Assembly (NCBI GenBank): GCA_009731375.1
Contig: BJOX01000167.1
Location: forward strand, 811,181 to 875,180
From: Paulinella micropora
Lineage: Eukaryota; Cercozoa; Imbricatea; Euglyphida
Direction: 5' to 3'
Length of the DNA: 64,000 nt
The notes under the pieces were generated by a model. The model did not search any database. It was not told where the DNA came from and was given only the letters and a program-made list of their open reading frames with translations. Shown here piece by piece: positions 59,601 through 64,000 of the stretch. Within the stretch, counting starts at the first letter, position 1. Every line of letters begins with the position of its first letter. The position numbers were made by a program, and so were the translations under genes.

Positions 59601-60803
59601 CGTTGTGCCGTCCTTTGCTAGTTTCGTATCAGTATATGCTTTCGTTGAAGCATCGCCATCATAGAATGGTGCTGGAATTCCGCTGATTGCTGTTGTGCTG
59701 TTAAAATTTAAAACATTGCCAGTCAATGTTATCCCACTCCCCGTGGTAGAAGCAAAGGTTATGGACGAACCAACAATAGATAGTGTATAGCCCGTTGCTC
59801 CACCTACCTCCGACGAATAAATAGAACCTGTATTATTATTATAGTTGAAGAATAACTTCACTGTATTTAATGGATTTGAATCTTTTATACCCAAATAAGT
59901 AGTAAATATTTTATTCCCTGTTATGGTTTGGTCTCCTGTTAGTTTAACCACGGAACTATCCAGAACGGAAACATCAATACCATCAACATTACCGACATTT
60001 GCTACATTAAAACCTCCCATATTTAAATCTCCAAACATCATAGCGAGACCATCCAATCTAAGAAAAGGTGAGTTTGTGTTTCTCCATAGTCCTGTGTTAT
60101 AAATGAGCAGTTGGTTATCGGCTGGTGTTGTTATTACCACATCGCTGTGTGTATTTATTGAACCATCTGCGGACACTTTCGCATTGTTCGCTATGTGCTC
60201 CGTTATCCAATCATCAACATCTTTTGTATTCAATAAATTAACTCCTGTTATGTTCAAATAACCTCCCATACTAATATTGCCCGTTTCATCCACATTTATC
60301 GGAAAGGTTTTATTTACCAAGTTTATTGAATTATATGTTAAATAACTATTCATAGCAATTGGTGCTGTAATGACTACATCGGAGAGTGTGTCAATTGAAC
60401 CAATGGTTGTATTTCTCCATTTACCATCTACATCATTATATGTTAAGTATTGTCCGACCACTGGTGCGGATATGTTAGTGTCTATGAGATTGTATAGACT
60501 GGTTTGGTGCGGATTACTTGTATTAGAGCGGTGTTGAGTTGAGGCTTTGACTTCGTCATTGTCCCTAACTCGTTGCTCTGTGTAGTATATATTTTTTCCT
60601 TCTTTAATGTCTGTTGTTGATTTGGTAGCTAGTCTCGCATCAAATCGTCCGTCAGTGAAATAAAGATTTTTTGGGTCAGCATCTTCTGGCACCCTATCTG
60701 TGTTTAAGCCAATAATATTAGTGTTCGTTAAGTCTAAGTTTTTTATGTCCAGTAAATCCACCGCAATTTCAGACAAGCCTAATAGCGACTTATATTGGCT
60801 CAT
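56671..60803 (-). CDS. Giant fibre protein with peptidase-S74 chaperone, about 1,370 aa, three frame breaks
   Basis: Frame segments 60803-59280, 59272-57104, a short middle piece and 56982-56671 belong together: breaks fall at runs of A7 (59297-59303), T6 (57114-57119) and T5 (57034-57038), and similarity continues across each. The N-terminus has NLYFTDGRFDARLATKST, a phage-fibre-like shaft repeat. The shaft carries repeated modules: MGGF.(I/V)(T)NVGNVDGIDVS then LTGDQTI.G.K.F, near 59990, 59560, 59040 and 58640. The C-terminus holds SDRRKK, GLIAQELEEIL and a final coiled coil (LIKAVQQLSEKVDNLEKEN), the intramolecular chaperone of endosialidase (S74) that trimerises fibres and then cleaves itself off. 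Likely host-receptor binding. ATG at 60803; TAG stop. Confidence 0.85.
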
Positions 60804-60880
60804 TGTATATTTGTTAAAAAATCGTTTATTAATAAAAACTAAATAATATTATTTTGTATATTAATATAAACAAATAGAAA
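60804..60880. promoter_or_regulatory. Divergent promoter region
   Basis: 77 bp, almost entirely A+T, between the fibre (minus) and the 60881 gene (plus). On the minus side TTTTTTAACAAATATACA abuts the fibre ATG; on the plus side TATATTAATATAAACAAATA precedes ATG 60881. Confidence 0.5.
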
Positions 60881-61395
60881 ATGCCAAGAGGTAATAGAGA
60901 GGTCGCTATGAAGAATCTTGAAAAGGGTTGGGAGGCTAAGAAGAACCAGGCTAAGCAGAGAAAGATTGAACGGGCGAGGGAATTAGTAGCGGAGGAAGAG
61001 GCGAAAAATGTAAAAGAAATGACCAATGACAAAAAGATGGACCACATCACTAAGAAGCAGTTGGCTAAGGATATGATAGATGGCAGAGATGGCGAGCCGA
61101 TTGAAGAAAGTAGCTCGGATGAAGAGGTGAACAGGACTTTGTAGATATTGTCGCACGACGGGTTGCTGGTATGAAATTGAAGACTAAACAGAAGAAGGCG
61201 AAGAAAGTGGCAAAAAAGAAACTGCCTGAATTAGACGAGAGCGAGGATAGCGAAAGCGAAAGTGAGGAAGAAGAGCCTAAGCCTAAGAAAGGAGGGAAGA
61301 AGACTGGCCGTGTTAATGTCAATGTTTATGCAGGACAACCAGAGAAGTCAAAAAAAGAAAACAATGATGTTTCAAAGATATTTCTTAAATTTTGA
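60881..61395 (+). CDS. Lys/Glu-rich protein, about 171 aa, one frame break
   Basis: The first segment (60881-61144) starts MPRGNREVAMKNLEKGWEAK and ends in an acidic tail (EESSSDEEVN). The second (61171-61395) is basic then acidic (KLKTKQKKAKKVAKKK, DESEDSESESEEEE) and ends KIFLKF. The second frame is open upstream of its ATG back to the first, so one base has probably been lost near 61125-61135. No family recognised; mixed-charge composition suggests a nucleic-acid-binding or chaperone-like protein. Confidence 0.5.
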
Positions 61396-61652
61396 AACCA
61401 CAAATAATGATAAGAATAGTAATTAGCATACTCTGGCTTGTTGTATGTTAATTCAACTTTTGAATTTCTTATAGCTTTTGCTCTTGCTCTGTAATTTCTT
61501 CTTCTTTCTTTGTCTAAATGGTTTAGATGCGAAAAAAGTCCTATGCGGTCTTTGTAATGTTCATATCTGACATCGCCGAAATGAATTGTTTTTCCTTTTG
61601 GTATAGTAATAGTATATTTTTTATTTTTTACACTTGACTTTGAAAATCTCAT
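61326..61652 (-). CDS. DUF5754-like protein, about 100 aa
   Basis: Contains KKYTITIPKGKTIHFGDVRY, DKERRRNYRARAKAI and a late YHYLW, which follow the 'K.v.FGd.ry.dy...D..rr.nY..RH......YLW' layout of a small family (DUF5754) common in PLVs and giant viruses. Function unknown. Its last 70 bases overlap the convergent 61395 gene end; a normal stop just after YLW may have been lost to an indel, so the true protein may be shorter. ATG start. Confidence 0.6.
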   Translation of the reverse strand: MRFSKSSVKNKKYTITIPKGKTIHFGDVRYEHYKDRIGLFSHLNHLDKERRRNYRARAKAIRNSKVELTYNKPEYANYYSYHYLWFQNLRNIFETSLFSFFDFSGCPA

Positions 61653-61663
61653 ATTATTATATA
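61653..61663. promoter_or_regulatory. 11-bp divergent spacer
   Basis: Only TATTATTATAT (approximately) separates the start codons of the DUF5754-like gene (minus) and the F-box-like gene (plus). Each promoter must overlap the neighbour's coding region or be bidirectional. Confidence 0.45.
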
Positions 61664-61921
61664 ATGAACAAGATAAAAAATTTACCGTTAGATGTTCGCT
61701 TACACATTATGGACTACCTATATAACCATCGTATGTATGACTTCACTAGTTGCTATGTGTGTGGATTAATTCTGTGTTTAGCGAACCGACAGATTACAGC
61801 CATTGATGATAGTTTTGATTGGTTTTATATGTATGAGTTTTGTTCTAATTATTGTTTTGAATTAGAAAAAAAAGAAAGAGCAATATATAAGGATAAAGCA
61901 TTAGGTGTCATTAAGTATTAG
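61664..61921 (+). CDS. Small F-box-like protein with Cys-rich segment, 85 aa
   Basis: Begins MNKIKNLPLDVRLHIMDYLY, an F-box-like 'LP.D....I..YL' start, and later has CYVCG and EFCSNYCFE. Small F-box or F-box-like proteins are common in large algal DNA viruses; a ubiquitin-ligase adaptor role is only a family-level inference. The ATG at 61664 is used. It ends in TAG at 61919, and the same frame continues directly as the integrase open frame. Confidence 0.5.
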   Translation: MNKIKNLPLDVRLHIMDYLYNHRMYDFTSCYVCGLILCLANRQITAIDDSFDWFYMYEFCSNYCFELEKKERAIYKDKALGVIKY

Positions 61922-62910
61922 AAGGCGATCGATCACAAACATAGCAATCCACAAAACAATAGCACGGATGAAGTTGTAGATGACGAGAATGAAATAAAGG
62001 AACAACAAGCACTTGAAATTCATTACCAAAAAAGATTACCAACCGATAAATGGAATACGATATGGGCGGACAAACCACTTAAACAAGTATTTGTAGATTT
62101 GGCGGATATGACAAAACTTAAAGACAAGAAAGGAAATAAAGGCTATGCTTGGATGTTGTTTTGGATTGACACTCACAGCCGATTTTTAATTATTAAACCG
62201 CTTAAAAACAAAACGGCTAAGGAAGTTTATATGGCTTTAAAATCAATACCATACACACCCGAATCAATTACTACTGACAGCGGGAGTGAATATAAAGGAG
62301 CGGTTAAAGATTATTTTAGAGAGAATAATATTGACCATAGGACGGTTGAAGTGGGCGACCATCGGGCTCTTGCGATAGTAGATAGGGTTATACGAACTAT
62401 AAGACGGTGGCTTGACATTCTATTTGAAACTAACGGCAATTTTGATTGGCTTTCTTGGATTGATAATATGGTAGATGCTTATAATATGCGACATCATAGA
62501 ACAATTCAAGCTAGGCCGATTGATGTATTTAAGGATGTAAATAAAAATAAACAACGAATTCAGCGGGATGGTCTAATTGACGAATTTGAAAAAGGAGATA
62601 GGGTGCGAAAGGAATTGAAAAGGAATTTATTTTCCAAGGGGGGCCGACAATACAGTAAGCAGATTTACACCGTCGTCGGAAGAAAGGGCTTCAAATTAAT
62701 ATTAAATTCAGACGAGCTAGTCAGTCCTAGGGAATTATTAAAGACCAAATTTGACAAACCGGCTGACGAAGAAAAACAAATTAACGAACAAGTTAACGAT
62801 TTAAAAAAGAATAGAAAGCAAAAGAATTATTAAATCGGGAAGATATTCAACCTGAGAATGTCAGGACTAGTCGTAGAGAAAGAAAAGCAAGAGTAATATT
62901 AGATTTATAA
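61922..62910 (+). CDS. Retroviral-type (rve) integrase, start codon not identified
   Basis: DDE-type core: first Asp in VFVDLADM (codon at 62096), second Asp in TTDSGSEYKG; the third acidic position is Asp, in ALAIVDRVIRTIRR, 34 residues later, where retroviral enzymes have Glu. After it come WIDNMVDAYNMRHHRTI and an SH3-like C-terminal part (FEKGDRVRKELKRNLFSKGG). The frame is open from the TAG at 61919, but its first ATG comes only after the first catalytic Asp, so the N-terminus is missing, displaced by an indel, or read from upstream. A frame break near 62820 hides a further basic tail ending at the TAA at 62908. Such integrases insert Polintons, mavirus and some PLVs into host DNA. Confidence 0.85.
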
Positions 62911-62948
62911 AATTCCCAGTACATTCCCAACTAGAAGTACATTCCCAA

Positions 62949-63524
62949 CTAGCGACGTACGCGTCTCCAATGTCCAGATATCGGCAAAATAAATCTGATT
63001 GACCCCATATTCTCGTTGAAATATTTATGGATGGATGTCAGAGAAGGGAAAACTGTAATATCATTATTATGGTCTCCCACCAAAAAATAACTCTGACGAA
63101 TTGGACTTTTAACTCCTTTGTCAATTTCCACCGAGCGAAATAGCAATCCTTGGCCATTTTTGAAATTGCTACCATCGCGACTCATTTGTACTTCTTTGTG
63201 AGCACGAAGAAAACTCTCGTGAACCTGAACGATGTATTCACCTTCTTCTTTTTCTTCTTGAACTTGTTCTAGGAAAGACCGACCGACTGGCAAAGGGATT
63301 TGTTGTGGGGCGGGTTGAGCGGGGTCGGGGTCGGCTGGGGCTGGGGCTGGGTCGGGCTGGCCAGGGGCTGGGTCGGCTTGGGCTGGGTCGGCGGGGGCTG
63401 GGTCGGCGGGGGCATCCTTCAACTCGCCAAGCTGGGCCCTCCGCAGGATGTTGGCGATTTCGTCCATTGACCCATTATCTTTTAAATGACGAAATAGCTC
63501 GTCCTCCGCACCAGTCTTTTTCAT
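62949..63524 (-). CDS. P/A/D-repeat protein, 191 aa
   Basis: ATG start, TAG stop. Residues 35-75 are a run of APADP/AQADPAPG-type repeats. The C-terminal half has GEYIVQVHESFLRAHKEVQM, GQGLLFRSVEIDKG and SYFLVGDHNNDITVFPSL and looks like a small globular alpha/beta domain with no match I recognise. The repeat gives the + strand very G-rich sequence at 63303-63415 in an AT-rich genome. Role unknown. Confidence 0.55.
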   Translation of the reverse strand: MKKTGAEDELFRHLKDNGSMDEIANILRRAQLGELKDAPADPAPADPAQADPAPGQPDPAPAPADPDPAQPAPQQIPLPVGRSFLEQVQEEKEEGEYIVQVHESFLRAHKEVQMSRDGSNFKNGQGLLFRSVEIDKGVKSPIRQSYFLVGDHNNDITVFPSLTSIHKYFNENMGSIRFILPISGHWRRVRR

Positions 63525-63562
63525 CCTACCATAAATTGATAAGAATTAAATTTCTTTGTATG

Positions 63563-63592
63563 ATGGGGGGCTTTCGCCCGATTTTTTTTGGA
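63563..63592. terminator. GC hairpin followed by T-run
   Basis: GGGGGGCTTTCGCCCGATTT ending in a run of eight Ts, in the 97-bp space between two minus-strand genes. The hairpin resembles the one after the protease. Direction and function are uncertain because the T-run is on the plus strand. Confidence 0.3.
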
Positions 63593-63621
63593 TAAAATAT
63601 AAACACATTATTTATATAGCC

Positions 63622-64000
63622 CTATGTGCCAAGGGGCGAAGTGGGTGAGCCACTATTTACACTTTCTCTTACACATTTATTCATATTAGCATCACCGTTC
63701 GTTTTCATCATTATATGTAAATCATAATCAGAATATTTTATATAAGATTTATTAAAACTCAACCCCTCATCTACTATCCCCATTCTTATTTTATCAATAA
63801 CTTCTCTTTGATACTTATATCTATTTTCCTTTTTCCAGGCATTAAACAATTTTTAGCTCTTTATTCGTTCTTATTATATCATTTTTTCTTTGTAAGTTGG
63901 CCATCCTATCTTCTTCCACATATAAACTTTCTTGTTCCATCTTCCTGATAACTTTCATAACAGCCTCTAACTTCACTCTCTCTTCATTTCTTTTTCTCAT
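63622..64000 (-). CDS. Charged helical protein, cut by the window end, one frame break
   Basis: The minus frame from position 64000 (ATG at the very edge, possibly the true start) encodes a Lys/Glu-rich coiled coil (KMEQESLYVEEDRMANLQRK) and then stops at about 63850. In another frame the text continues with NAWKKENRYKYQREVIDKI to a stop at 63622. The break is at a run of five Ts (63850-63854), so it is probably one gene. No family recognised. Confidence 0.5.

Noticed and set aside
43936-62910. TAG reassigned as a sense codon in the virus, suggested by two in-frame TAGs between adjacent genes
   Set aside because: TAG is the natural stop of several intact genes (43276, 47802, 52667, 56671, 62949), so reassignment does not fit.

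Overview
The window joins two very different kinds of DNA. Positions 1 to about 42.4 kb are eukaryotic nuclear sequence: oceans of (CTAT)n/(GATA)n, (CATA)n, (TA)n, (CT)n, (ATT)n and (TGTA)n microsatellite, tRNA-derived SINEs, foldback and dispersed repeats, and 13 runs of N that mostly sit beside homopolymers or dinucleotide arrays (a 14th lies in the viral part). From about 43.2 kb to the end is an AT-rich, gene-dense DNA-virus element. The organism cannot be named from this sequence. GT-AG introns, a plant/alga-type rhomboid C-terminus and an integrated Polinton-like virus or mavirus-like virophage point to an alga or other protist.

Reading the first part for splice sites shows that much of it is one + strand gene. 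I could chain 42 short exons between 7177 and 38694, most of 40 to 120 nt, with compatible reading phase at all but three joins. They encode a protein of roughly 980 residues: a long charged, Lys/Glu-rich and Pro-rich N-terminal region with one RanBP2-type zinc finger (11669-11784), then a rhomboid-family membrane domain (31256-38694) ending in a Cys-rich tail like that of plant RBL proteins. The microsatellites are its introns; many introns begin GTATGT or GTATCT and run straight into the repeat. Many exons have partial tandem copies ('exon shadows') in the neighbouring introns. After the gene comes 2 kb of repeat-poor DNA, then a 1.5 kb (TGTA)n/(CTAC)n block.

The virus-like element (about 43.2 kb to beyond 64.0 kb) has a short + strand block with two small genes and a protein-primed family B DNA polymerase, then a long, mostly minus-strand block: lipase-like hydrolase, a DUF3223/HNH-like protein, a surface protein, major capsid protein, penton/minor capsid protein, adenain-like cysteine protease, coiled-coil protein, small basic protein, A32-like packaging ATPase, two small conserved proteins, and a very long fibre (about 1,370 residues) ending in a peptidase-S74 intramolecular chaperone. 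Beyond that lie small basic/acidic proteins, a DUF5754-like protein, an F-box-like protein, a retroviral-type (rve) integrase, a P/A/D-rich protein and a coiled-coil protein cut by the window end. pPolB + rve integrase + ATPase + protease + double jelly-roll capsid is the Polinton/PLV/mavirus core set.

At least ten reading-frame breaks interrupt viral genes whose protein similarity continues across them, and several lie in homopolymers; one 10-N gap inside the capsid gene has the same sequence on both sides. The simplest reading is uncorrected long-read indels in an otherwise intact virus, although true decay is not excluded. Two shared promoter-like motifs, one before early-type genes and one before structural genes, support a functional transcription programme.
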